Source: Paenibacillus sp. JDR-2 (GTDB taxonomy: Bacteria > Bacillota > Bacilli > Paenibacillales > Paenibacillaceae). Taken from it: DNA of 64,000 bases. Location of the stretch: contig NC_012914.1 of assembly GCF_000023585.1 (NCBI RefSeq), positions 2,867,001 through 2,931,000 of the forward strand, written 5' to 3'. Position 1 is the first letter of the stretch. The number at the start of each line of letters is the position of its first letter. Shown piece by piece: positions 16,521 to 27,968 of the stretch. The position numbers and the translations under genes were made by a program. Below the pieces are notes generated by a model. It did no database searches. It saw nothing but the letters and a program-made list of their open reading frames with translations, and was not told the origin of the DNA.

Positions 16521-18545
16521 ATGAGAGAAATGCTGAAGAAGAGGTTCAAACTACCCAGGTTATTTCAAACGCGGAAGATAGCCCACCGTGTGTTGATCAC
16601 GACATTGATTATCGCGATTGCAATCGTAGCGTCCATGTCGACAGCTTTATTTCTTGCGAACTCCTCGTTATTTAAAAACCAGATTAAGAAAGAACTTGGC
16701 CAGCAGGCCGACGTCATTACGGCAAGGCTCGACGAAGAGGTGCAGTCGAAGGTATCCAAGATCAATGCGCTTGCAGGTGTAGGCCAATACTTTGGCGAGG
16801 ATGCCGAGAAGCATCAGGAATTGATCGAGCATTTTATTAAAGAAAATCCGGAATTGATGTCCCCGGGCTATTCGCTTGACATGTCAGGCAAGAATTTTGT
16901 TGCAACGCAATCCGGTGACAAGATTGATCTATCGGAACGGCCTTATTTCAAATCCTTGTCGGAAGGCAATTTGACGGTCAGCGATCCGCTAGTGAATAAA
17001 CTTGATCCTTCCAAGGTATCTATCGTAATCGCAGCTCCTCTTAAACAGGATGGAAAAGCTTATGGCTTCTACGCATTCGGTTACGAAATAAACAAAGCTG
17101 CGGCGATTGTAAGCGAAACGAAGGTCGGAAAAACCGGCTATGCGATTCTGCTGGACAGCAACGGACTTGTTGTCAGTCATCCTAAAGAAGACTTGGTCAT
17201 GAAAAAAACGGTCTACGACATGAACATGCCGGAAACGGTGAAGGCGTTCGAAATGGCCAAGCAAGGCAAGGACACGAACTATTCCTATATCTTTAACGGG
17301 GAGAAAAAGATCGGCTATGCCGAAGCCACGCGCAACGGTTATGTCATTCAATTATCGATATCGGAACAAGAAGCGATGAAGCCCGTTACGGACATGCTCT
17401 GGAAAACGATCGGAGTTGCCCTCGCGGTAACCTTGCTTGCTCTAATCGCTACTTATTTCTCGGCCAACCAGATGGCGAAGCCGATTGTTTACATATCAAA
17501 TGTCGTTAAAGTTCTCGCAAGCGGGGATCTACGGCCAAGACTGGAAGTCAAAGCGAGAAACGAGCTTGGCCAGCTTGCGGATAATATGAACGAGATGCTG
17601 GATTCGTTCTCCGACACGATCGGCAAAGTAAGCTTTGCGGCGGAGCAGCTGGCCGCTTCCTCCGAGGAGCTGACTGCCTCATCCATCGACTCAGTCGATA
17701 TTTCGAGCCGTATTGGAGAAGCGATTCACAATGTGGCTGCAGCCGGCGAGAATCAAATGATCTCTGCCGAGCAAACCTCGACTGCAATGGAAGAGATGGC
17801 CTCCGGCGTGCAGCGGATTGCCGAATCGTCCTCGGTTGTTGCCGAAGCTTCACAGACCTCATTCGATGAAGTCCAGCTTGGCCAGGTTGCCGTTACTCAT
17901 GCCGTTGAGCAGATGAAGCTTATTCACGCATCCGCAATCAAGTCTGCCGATGAAGTAAGGGAACTGGAGCTTAAGTCGAACCAGATCGGCAGCATTGTAT
18001 CGGTTATCCAAGAGATCACGAATCAGACGCAGCTGTTATCGCTTAATGCGTCCATCGAAGCTGCACGGGCAGGGGAGCATGGCAGAGGTTTTGCCGTAGT
18101 TGCCAACGAAGTGAAAAAGCTGGCGGAGCAGTCGGCGCAATCCGCGTCCGAAATTACGGCACTGATTCAGGAAGTACAGGGAACAACGTTACGTGCCGCG
18201 CATGCGATGAATCAGGGTGTGAATGATGTAGAGATTGGATCGGAGCTTATTAATGAAGCGGGCGAGGTATTTGGCCGCATGACGGCAACGTTCCAGGAGA
18301 TCTCCAGTCAAATCCAAGAAGTATCTGCCGCATCGGAGCAAATGTCCGCGGGGACGGAAGAGGTTACGGCGTCGATGACCGAGATTGTATCGATGACGCA
18401 AACCACGCATAACCATTCCCAAGATATTTCGCAGGGTGCCTCGAAGCAGCTGTCATCCATGAAGGATATTTCGGCGTCTGCCGAGGATTTGAGCCATATG
18501 GCGCAGCATTTGCAGGAAGTGCTGTCGAAATTCAAAACGAATTAA
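16521..18545 (+). CDS. methyl-accepting chemotaxis protein (Cache-type sensor)
   Basis: 674 residues. Membrane helix about 25-50; extracellular double-Cache-like domain about 55-290 (motifs [34 protein letters not shown]); second membrane helix about 293-315; HAMP domain; then a long helical signalling domain with the hairpin tip [18 protein letters not shown] and [12 protein letters not shown]. It senses a small ligand outside the cell and controls CheA. The Cache type fits amino or organic acids, but the ligand is unknown. No che genes are adjacent. The ATG at 16521 follows GAGGGAG at short spacing; ATG 16530 is an alternative. Confidence 0.93.
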   Translation: MREMLKKRFKLPRLFQTRKIAHRVLITTLIIAIAIVASMSTALFLANSSLFKNQIKKELGQQADVITARLDEEVQSKVSKINALAGVGQYFGEDAEKHQELIEHFIKENPELMSPGYSLDMSGKNFVATQSGDKIDLSERPYFKSLSEGNLTVSDPLVNKLDPSKVSIVIAAPLKQDGKAYGFYAFGYEINKAAAIVSETKVGKTGYAILLDSNGLVVSHPKEDLVMKKTVYDMNMPETVKAFEMAKQGKDTNYSYIFNGEKKIGYAEATRNGYVIQLSISEQEAMKPVTDMLWKTIGVALAVTLLALIATYFSANQMAKPIVYISNVVKVLASGDLRPRLEVKARNELGQLADNMNEMLDSFSDTIGKVSFAAEQLAASSEELTASSIDSVDISSRIGEAIHNVAAAGENQMISAEQTSTAMEEMASGVQRIAESSSVVAEASQTSFDEVQLGQVAVTHAVEQMKLIHASAIKSADEVRELELKSNQIGSIVSVIQEITNQTQLLSLNASIEAARAGEHGRGFAVVANEVKKLAEQSAQSASEITALIQEVQGTTLRAAHAMNQGVNDVEIGSELINEAGEVFGRMTATFQEISSQIQEVSAASEQMSAGTEEVTASMTEIVSMTQTTHNHSQDISQGASKQLSSMKDISASAEDLSHMAQHLQEVLSKFKTN

Positions 18546-18551
18546 CAGGTT

Positions 18552-18580
18552 TTGATTATTTAAATCGAAAATGGTACAGT
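18552..18580 (+). promoter_or_regulatory. promoter for VOC gene
   Basis: TTGATT (18552-18557), 17-bp spacer, TACAGT (18575-18580). A further TATAAT inside a small ACGATT/AATCGT palindrome lies just before the ribosome site. Confidence 0.5.
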
Positions 18581-18634
18581 ATGGAAGGGTAGCCATCCAA
18601 CGATTTTATAATCGTCATACAAGGAGAGATCGAG

Positions 18635-19057
18635 ATGTCAGTTGATGCTTATTTGAACTTTGACGGAAATTGCCGTGAAGCGGCGGAGTTTTATGCCGAA
18701 GTATTTGGACTGGACAAGCCGAAGCTGATGACATTTGGCGACGTGCCTCCCAACCCGGAATATCCTTTGCCGGAAGATGCGAAAAACTTGATCATGCACA
18801 CGCGCTTGAATATTGGCGGCAGCAACGTGATGTTCTCCGACGTATTCCCGGGCATGCCGTTTACGGTAGGCAACAATATTACGCTGGCCTTCGTGGAGGA
18901 AGACGAAGCCAAACTCCGTTCGGCCTTCGATCGTCTGAAGGTTGGCGGCAACATCGCGATGGAGCTGCAGGAGACGTTCTGGAGCAAGCTGTACGGTCAG
19001 GTTACCGATAAATTCGGTATTCATTGGCAGTTCAATCTCGGAATTGGCGAATACTAA
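18635..19057 (+). CDS. VOC-family protein, PhnB/YjdN-like
   Basis: 140 residues beginning SVDAYLNFDGNCREAAEFYAEVF, the signature of the PhnB/YjdN branch of the vicinal-oxygen-chelate superfamily, and ending TDKFGIHWQFNL. Two beta-alpha-beta-beta-beta modules are visible. Biochemical function in this branch is mostly unknown; homologues are often annotated as glyoxalase-like or 3-demethylubiquinone methyltransferase-like without direct evidence. The start follows AAGGAGAG. It is monocistronic with its own promoter and a strong terminator. Confidence 0.85.
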   Translation: MSVDAYLNFDGNCREAAEFYAEVFGLDKPKLMTFGDVPPNPEYPLPEDAKNLIMHTRLNIGGSNVMFSDVFPGMPFTVGNNITLAFVEEDEAKLRSAFDRLKVGGNIAMELQETFWSKLYGQVTDKFGIHWQFNLGIGEY

Positions 19058-19084
19058 CTAATAGTTATCTAACAAAAATAGAAG

Positions 19085-19124
19085 GAACCAGTAGTCTGTT
19101 AGGGCAGGTACTGGTTCTTTTTTT
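19085..19124 (+). terminator. intrinsic terminator after VOC gene
   Basis: GAACCAGTA (19085-19093) pairs with TACTGGTTC (19109-19117), followed by seven Ts. Confidence 0.9.
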
Positions 19125-19152
19125 ATACCGGAAAGGAGACAGGAATGTCGGC

Positions 19153-19674
19153 ATGATTATACAAATGACACCTTCAAATAGATTCGATTATAACAAGTCC
19201 AACGAAAGCTTTCTCGTAACCGGACGTATAATCCCCAAGTTTGAAAACGATTATTGGACCTATACGGAAGAGAGCTTTTCTGAACCGTACTTGAAGCAAT
19301 ATGAGAACGATGATATAGACGACTCGTATTTGGAAAATGCAGATAAGGCTGTTTTTTTCTACTACGAGGACGATAAATGCATTGGCCGGATTAAACTCCG
19401 TTCCAATTGGAACGGCTTTGCGCTTGTCGAAGATATCGGGGTATCCGGCAGCTGGCGTAAGCAAGGCATCGGAACTCGATTGCTAGAAAAAGCGGTTGAG
19501 TGGGCAAGGCAAAATCATCAGATTGGTCTTATGCTCGAGACGCAAGACGTCAATTTATCTGCATGCCGTTTCTATGCCAGGAATCATTTTATCATCGGCG
19601 GGATGGATACGATGCTCTACTCCAAATTTTCCACGGCACAGGAGAAGGCTATTTTTTGGTATCGCATATTTTAA
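19153..19674 (+). CDS. GNAT acetyltransferase, SatA/streptothricin acetyltransferase-like
   Basis: 173 residues. From memory the sequence follows B. subtilis SatA (YyaR): WTYTEESFSEPYLKQYENDD near the N-terminus, EDIGVSGSWRKQGIGTRLLE (acetyl-CoA site, R/Q-x-x-G-x-G/A), GLMLETQDVNLSACRFY and GGMDTMLYSKF at the end. SatA acetylates a lysine of streptothricin and gives resistance, so an antibiotic-inactivating role is plausible. The ATG at 19153 follows AGGA; an ATG 8 bases earlier is in another frame. The preceding terminator separates it from the VOC gene. Its stop overlaps the end of the next, convergent gene by 4 nt. Confidence 0.8.
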   Translation: MIIQMTPSNRFDYNKSNESFLVTGRIIPKFENDYWTYTEESFSEPYLKQYENDDIDDSYLENADKAVFFYYEDDKCIGRIKLRSNWNGFALVEDIGVSGSWRKQGIGTRLLEKAVEWARQNHQIGLMLETQDVNLSACRFYARNHFIIGGMDTMLYSKFSTAQEKAIFWYRIF

Positions 19675-20201
19675 ATACGGTTTAGCAGAGAGTAGATGTA
19701 AGTATCATGCGCCTTCCCGTCTTGAACCATATAATCCCTAAGAATGCCTTCTTGTTGAAACCCCAGCTTTGCCAGCAGATGATTCGAGGCTACGTTTTCC
19801 TTAAACACAACGGCACCAATGCGATTTAGCTTAAGCTCTTGGAATCCGAACCGCAGAACTGCGGAAATCGCTTCTGAGGCGTATCCATTCCTCCAGGATT
19901 CGGGAAGAAGCTCATATCCAACCTCGGCTCTTCTATGCCTTGGGGACCACTGATTAAAGCCGATGGTACCGATAAGATCCTTGGCATCCTTACGTTCAAT
20001 TCCCCAGCGAATGCCGCGCCTTTCCGCATAGCTTCTTGAGAAAAAATCAATAAGTGCCTGTGCCTGGTCCATATGCTCCAACGCTTCTTGTCCGTAATGC
20101 ATGGTAACCTGTTTGTTCGAAAAGCAAGCAAAGATGTCTGATCGATCCTCGCACGTGATCTCTCTTAAAAGCAATCGGTCAGTCTCTAGAACAGGGAACA
20201 T
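19671..20201 (-). CDS. GNAT acetyltransferase, RimJ/RimL-like
   Basis: 176 residues beginning LETDRLLLREITCED, the hallmark of RimJ/RimL-type acetyltransferases, with the acetyl-CoA site ELLPESWRNGYASEAISAVL and the C-terminal NRIGAVVFKENVASNHLLAKLGF. Members acetylate the alpha-amino group of ribosomal proteins or small amines; the substrate here is unknown. It is convergent with the SatA-like gene (4-nt overlap) and divergent from the AlkC-like gene. Confidence 0.88.
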   Translation of the reverse strand: MFPVLETDRLLLREITCEDRSDIFACFSNKQVTMHYGQEALEHMDQAQALIDFFSRSYAERRGIRWGIERKDAKDLIGTIGFNQWSPRHRRAEVGYELLPESWRNGYASEAISAVLRFGFQELKLNRIGAVVFKENVASNHLLAKLGFQQEGILRDYMVQDGKAHDTYIYSLLNRI

Positions 20202-20223
20202 GCGGTTCCTCCTTCACGCTACT

Positions 20224-20252
20224 TTGCAAAACAAGAACAAATGTTCTATAAT
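20224..20252 (+). promoter_or_regulatory. promoter of the AlkC-like gene
   Basis: TTGCAA (20224-20229), 17-bp spacer, TATAAT (20247-20252). Transcription should begin near 20258-20260, which argues against translation from the ATGs at 20241, 20251 or 20259 and for the TTG at 20298. Confidence 0.65.
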
Positions 20253-20297
20253 GGGCGTATGACTACGACAAAGAGATTATCGAAGAGAGGTACTCCA

Positions 20298-21413
20298 TTG
20301 GCTGAGCCGTTAAAAGATATGTATGACGAAGCTTTCCTGCGGCAATTCGCGGATAAAGTGCTTGCCGCTTATCCGGCGTTTGCGAAAGAGGCTTTTGTAT
20401 CGGATGTTATGAATGAACAATGGAACGAGTTGGCGCTGAAAGGGAGGATCAGGCAAATCTCAACGGTACTGGGCAGGCATTTGCCGGCAAATTACGGTGA
20501 CGCGCTTGCAGTCTTGTATGCGATCTGCGAGGAGTGCAGCGGATTCCCGTATCTGTTCTTCCCGGATTTCGTTGAGGTGTACGGCGGAGCCGAGGAGCAT
20601 TGGGAGCTGTCCATGCAAGCCCTGGAGAGATTTACTCCGAAATCTTCGGCGGAATTCGCCGTCCGCGTGTTTTTGCTGCGTGATCCCGAGCGTATGATGA
20701 AGCAAATGCTGACCTGGGCAAGCGACCCTAATGAACATGTGCGAAGACTGGCAAGCGAAGGCTGCAGGCCACGTCTTCCATGGGGCCAAGCCTTGCCCGT
20801 CTTTAAGAGAGAGCCTGCGCCGCTGCTTCCGGTACTTGAATTGTTGAAGGAAGATCCTTCGCTGTATGTACGCAAGAGCGTTGCCAACAACCTGAACGAT
20901 ATTACGAAGGATCATCCGGATGTTGTATTGGACTTAGCGCGGCGCTGGCAGGGGCAGCATCCGTACACGGATTGGATTATCCGTCATGCCTGCCGGAATC
21001 TGGTTCGCCAAGCTCATCCGGAGGCACTGGCCATTTTCGGTTATGCGATGTCGGTAGACTCGGCCCCCATTGTTACCTCGGCAGATATTCAGGCCCGGCC
21101 TTCCATTCTGGAGATTGGCGACAGCTGCAGACTGGAATATGAAATGCAAGTCCAAGAGGGAGAACCGCTGCATCTTAGGATTGAATACGGAATAGATTTC
21201 GTGAAATCGGGCGGCAAAACTTCACGCAAATTGTTCCTGTTATCAGATAAGACGGTTCCGGGCGCTTCAAGGCTGTCTGGAAGCAGGGTTCACCGGTTCG
21301 CGGATTTATCCACCCGGCGGCATTATGCGGGAGAGCATCGTATCGTTCTGATGGTTAACGGCGTTGAAACGGCTTCCACGGTGATTGAACTGCGGCCTCA
21401 AGCTGCTGAATAG
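20298..21413 (+). CDS. DNA alkylation repair protein, AlkC-like
   Basis: 371 residues. Helical HEAT-like repeats fill about 1-255 (DPNEHVRRLASEGCRPRLPW, DPSLYVRKSVANNLNDITKD, WIIRHACRNLVRQAHPEALA), as in AlkC/AlkD glycosylases, which excise 3-methyladenine-type lesions without base flipping. The last 100 residues are beta-rich and resemble the Ig-like domain of AlkC proteins. The TTG at 20298 is chosen: AGAGAGG lies 7 nt upstream, it gives MAEPLKDMYDEAF, a typical AlkC N-terminus, and the promoter's start site lies near 20258. Residues of the active site were not mapped. Confidence 0.85.
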   Translation: MAEPLKDMYDEAFLRQFADKVLAAYPAFAKEAFVSDVMNEQWNELALKGRIRQISTVLGRHLPANYGDALAVLYAICEECSGFPYLFFPDFVEVYGGAEEHWELSMQALERFTPKSSAEFAVRVFLLRDPERMMKQMLTWASDPNEHVRRLASEGCRPRLPWGQALPVFKREPAPLLPVLELLKEDPSLYVRKSVANNLNDITKDHPDVVLDLARRWQGQHPYTDWIIRHACRNLVRQAHPEALAIFGYAMSVDSAPIVTSADIQARPSILEIGDSCRLEYEMQVQEGEPLHLRIEYGIDFVKSGGKTSRKLFLLSDKTVPGASRLSGSRVHRFADLSTRRHYAGEHRIVLMVNGVETASTVIELRPQAAE

Positions 21414-21420
21414 AGTGAAG

Positions 21421-21460
21421 AAGAGCTATGCCAAAGCCTTAAGTCTTGGCATAGCTCTTT
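21421..21460. terminator. hairpin overlapping the end of a GNAT gene
   Basis: AAGAGCTATGCCAA (21421-21434) pairs perfectly with TTGGCATAGCTCTT (21446-21459), then TTATTT. It terminates the AlkC-like transcript; the right arm lies inside the 3' end of the convergent GNAT gene. Confidence 0.8.
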
Positions 21461-21942
21461 ATTTCATATTGGTAAAAGGCAGCCGGGTACATTTCCATTG
21501 CGAGTCTCTCTCCAACCAGCGTGAAGCCATGCTGTTCGTAAAATTGCCGAAGAGCAGCACGGTCAGCTGCACAATCCAGCTTCAGGAATTTTTTCCGGGA
21601 CACCTCGGCAAAACTTTTCGCATATCGGATCATGCTGCCAGATAACCCGGTCTTCGCATGTTTCCGTCTAATACACAGTTTGTGGAGATACAAGGCTTCG
21701 CCCTCCTGGTCTTCCGGCCAGAAAAAGCTGTCCTCATCCTGCAAAATCATAACCGCGGCAATCTCCCCGTCCATAAAGGCTGCATAAAAATGGTTTATCG
21801 TTAGTCCATCCATCAGGCTTTGCACATGAAGATCGGATTCATCCCACATCCGGTTTTTGTTAGCGGCTATCCATCTTGCGCCTTCCGTCAAGACCTCAAT
21901 AAACAAATCGATCTCAGACTCGTCAATGCTTCGGATTTCCAC
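21439..21942 (-). CDS. GNAT-family acetyltransferase
   Basis: 167 residues. The GNAT core is visible: IAAVMILQDEDSF (beta 4), LYLHKLCIRRKHAKTGLSGSMI (beta 4/5 and a degenerate acetyl-CoA loop) and LDCAADRAALRQFYEQHGFTLVG. The substrate is unknown. The last codons (SYAKT and stop) are part of the terminator stem of the AlkC-like gene. It lies 26 nt downstream of the VOC gene on the same strand, so the two are probably co-transcribed. Confidence 0.85.
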   Translation of the reverse strand: MEIRSIDESEIDLFIEVLTEGARWIAANKNRMWDESDLHVQSLMDGLTINHFYAAFMDGEIAAVMILQDEDSFFWPEDQEGEALYLHKLCIRRKHAKTGLSGSMIRYAKSFAEVSRKKFLKLDCAADRAALRQFYEQHGFTLVGERLAMEMYPAAFYQYEIKSYAKT

Positions 21943-21968
21943 GAAGGAACAACCTCCTCCCCATGAAG

Positions 21969-22400
21969 TTAGTACGAAATCATTGCGCCACGCTCGTCAA
22001 AAACGGCTGTGGGATTCCAGGCCACTTCCCACAGATTGTTTTCCGGATCGGCGAAATATGCGGTACGGCCTCCCCAGAACGCATCGCTTGGTTCCCTTAG
22101 AATAGTACCGCCAATCTCTCGGATGTGATTTATGACCGAGTCTACTTGCGCAGGCTCGTCCAAGTTTATGGCAAATGAAGACGCGCGGTAGCTATCTTTG
22201 TCTTGGGTAAAGGTTACTCCGGCGTCTTTGGCTAGTTCCTCAATCGGGAAGAGGGTCAAGATGACGCCTGCAGTTAGAAATGCAGCATAGTTATCCGAAC
22301 TGTGGGCGCCTTCCTCCCAACCCAGCTTCTGATAGAAAGCGCGAAGCGCAGGTAAATCATAAGCACCAATCGTTATCAAGCTTACTCGCTGAGGGATCAT
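21969..22400 (-). CDS. VOC-family (glyoxalase-like) protein
   Basis: 143 residues with a VOC pattern: RVSLITIGAYDLPALRAFYQKLGW, a central TLFPIEEL segment and the closing YFADPENNLWEVAWNP with the final metal-ligand glutamate. The family includes glyoxalases, dioxygenases and antibiotic-binding proteins; the role here is unknown. It is first in a probable two-gene unit with the GNAT gene. The ATG follows AGGAGG. Confidence 0.85.
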   Translation of the reverse strand: MIPQRVSLITIGAYDLPALRAFYQKLGWEEGAHSSDNYAAFLTAGVILTLFPIEELAKDAGVTFTQDKDSYRASSFAINLDEPAQVDSVINHIREIGGTILREPSDAFWGGRTAYFADPENNLWEVAWNPTAVFDERGAMISY

Positions 22401-22570
22401 AGCATTTGTCCTCCTAAAAAATAATAGTTAATGGAATATTGATCCAATTATATCGTCTCGGAATTTGGAGTGGCAATAGGGAAAGCAGGTAGTTATGTTA
22501 AAAACCTTTTGTACGTAAGTATATAGGTTGTAGCAGTGGTTGTTATTGCGTGGAGCCTTAAGAGAAGTAA

Positions 22571-26551
<3,981 letters not shown>

Positions 26552-26560
26552 AAAGAGACT

Positions 26561-26600
26561 GCAGCACGATGGTTCCTCAGGCCATTGTGCTGCTTTTTTT
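26561..26600 (+). terminator. intrinsic terminator after collagen-like gene
   Basis: GCAGCACGATGG pairs with CCATTGTGCTGC (one G-U pair), followed by seven Ts at 26594-26600. Confidence 0.9.
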
Positions 26601-26691
26601 GCCCTCAATAAGTGTGTCGTAATACTTTTGCCATGTTCCTTGATTGGAAGATATGTGAAAATTCGATTAGAAGTTGTGAAGGAAGAAGGGA

Positions 26692-27966
26692 ATGAACTTT
26701 ATGGCCATCGTACAGTTGAAATCTACGAATCCGAAATTTACTTATCTCTTAAAAAAGAATCCGGGCTCCGGCATGCAAATCCGTTCCGTCCGGAAAGGTA
26801 TGGCCTATGGCTGGTATACCGATGACTCGGCTTACAATGTCTATTTCAAGGATGCGGACAATGAAGTGTCCTATAAAGAAAACGAGACGGAACAATTCGA
26901 GTATTTGAATGTTTCCCGATATAATACGCCGTTGTTTCCGCTTAACGCCATCAACGAATTTTTCTCGGCGCCTTACAAAACCCAGCATCAAGAGGACGTA
27001 GACGGCTTCGGGCATACTTTTTTAATCAATATGGTTCATGTGGAATGGGTCCGCTATATCGAGATGTTCGAGAAGCATATGCGGGATTGCAGCTTTGATT
27101 GCCAGTCATTATCCGGCAAGAGCTATACGTTAACGATCACAACCGAGAAGAGCTTGTATCATCTCCTTCATGTGGTTAGCGTCCTCTGTTTGTTCCTGGC
27201 AATGTCAAGCAAGGAGTATATCGATATTAACGACGAAGTTCTTGAAAAATATATTCATAGCATTCAAGTCATTGATGCTCCCTTTTATATTCGCAGCCTA
27301 TTCGCTAGAAACTTCCTGCAGTCCAAGTCGAGCTTCTGGAAGTACAAACAAGCATTGGAGCGCACGGAACGTTACGCCATTGACTTTGATTTTGGCGGAA
27401 CGGCGTTTCAGAGAAGGAATTATATCGGCAGCTCTCTTAAATTCGATAAATCGATATTGGATGTCGGCTGCGGGGAAGGCTTTTATGCGATACCTTTCGC
27501 TAAAAAGACAGAGGGAAGTTATTATGCGATCGATATTAACGAGGATTTGCTTGCAACCGTGGAACGAAAAGCAAGTTCGAAAGAAATCGACAATATTGCG
27601 CTTTACCGTTCGATTGAGCATTTCCTGGAGGACTACAACGGGGAACAGGTCGATATTATCATGACCGAAGTTATCGAGCATATGAGCAAGGATGAAGCCA
27701 AGCAGCTTATTCAAACGATTTGTGCCCATATCGATTTCGATCAATTTATTTTGACAACGCCTAACGCCGACTTTAATCCCTATTACGAGCTCCAGAACAT
27801 GAGGCACGAAGATCACAAATGGGAGATGACGCAAAAAGATTTCCGGCAGTGGTTCGAGGATATCGTTCATGAAATCAAATGGGATGTTGAATTTATCGCA
27901 ATCGGCGATGGCGTGAACAGCGTCCGGACGACGCAAGGCGTTATTTTGAAGAAAAGAGGGGCATAA
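26692..27966 (+). CDS. hen1: Hen1-type RNA 3'-terminal ribose 2'-O-methyltransferase, divergent
   Basis: 424 residues. The C-terminal half is the methyltransferase: SAM motif DVGCGEG (257-263), metal motif EVIEH (E326, E329, H330), TTPNADFN, and RHEDHKWEMT (H372, H375) followed by FRQWF. These are the Hen1 signatures. The N-terminal half keeps the order seen in bacterial Hen1 (FTYLLKKNP, then RYNTPLFPLNAINEFFSAP, then LLHVVSVLCLFLA) but is shorter and diverged; in known systems this half activates the partner ligase. Hen1 2'-O-methylates the repaired 3' end so the same cut cannot recur. The stop is 2 nt before pnkp. ATG 26692 follows AAGGAAG; ATG 26701 is possible. Confidence 0.88.
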   Translation: MNFMAIVQLKSTNPKFTYLLKKNPGSGMQIRSVRKGMAYGWYTDDSAYNVYFKDADNEVSYKENETEQFEYLNVSRYNTPLFPLNAINEFFSAPYKTQHQEDVDGFGHTFLINMVHVEWVRYIEMFEKHMRDCSFDCQSLSGKSYTLTITTEKSLYHLLHVVSVLCLFLAMSSKEYIDINDEVLEKYIHSIQVIDAPFYIRSLFARNFLQSKSSFWKYKQALERTERYAIDFDFGGTAFQRRNYIGSSLKFDKSILDVGCGEGFYAIPFAKKTEGSYYAIDINEDLLATVERKASSKEIDNIALYRSIEHFLEDYNGEQVDIIMTEVIEHMSKDEAKQLIQTICAHIDFDQFILTTPNADFNPYYELQNMRHEDHKWEMTQKDFRQWFEDIVHEIKWDVEFIAIGDGVNSVRTTQGVILKKRGA

Positions 27967-27968
27967 CC

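Noticed and set aside
22500..22516. TTGTACGTAAG upstream of the collagen gene as an AraR box
   Set aside because: Only the left half matches; the right half lacks the CANNT part of the consensus.
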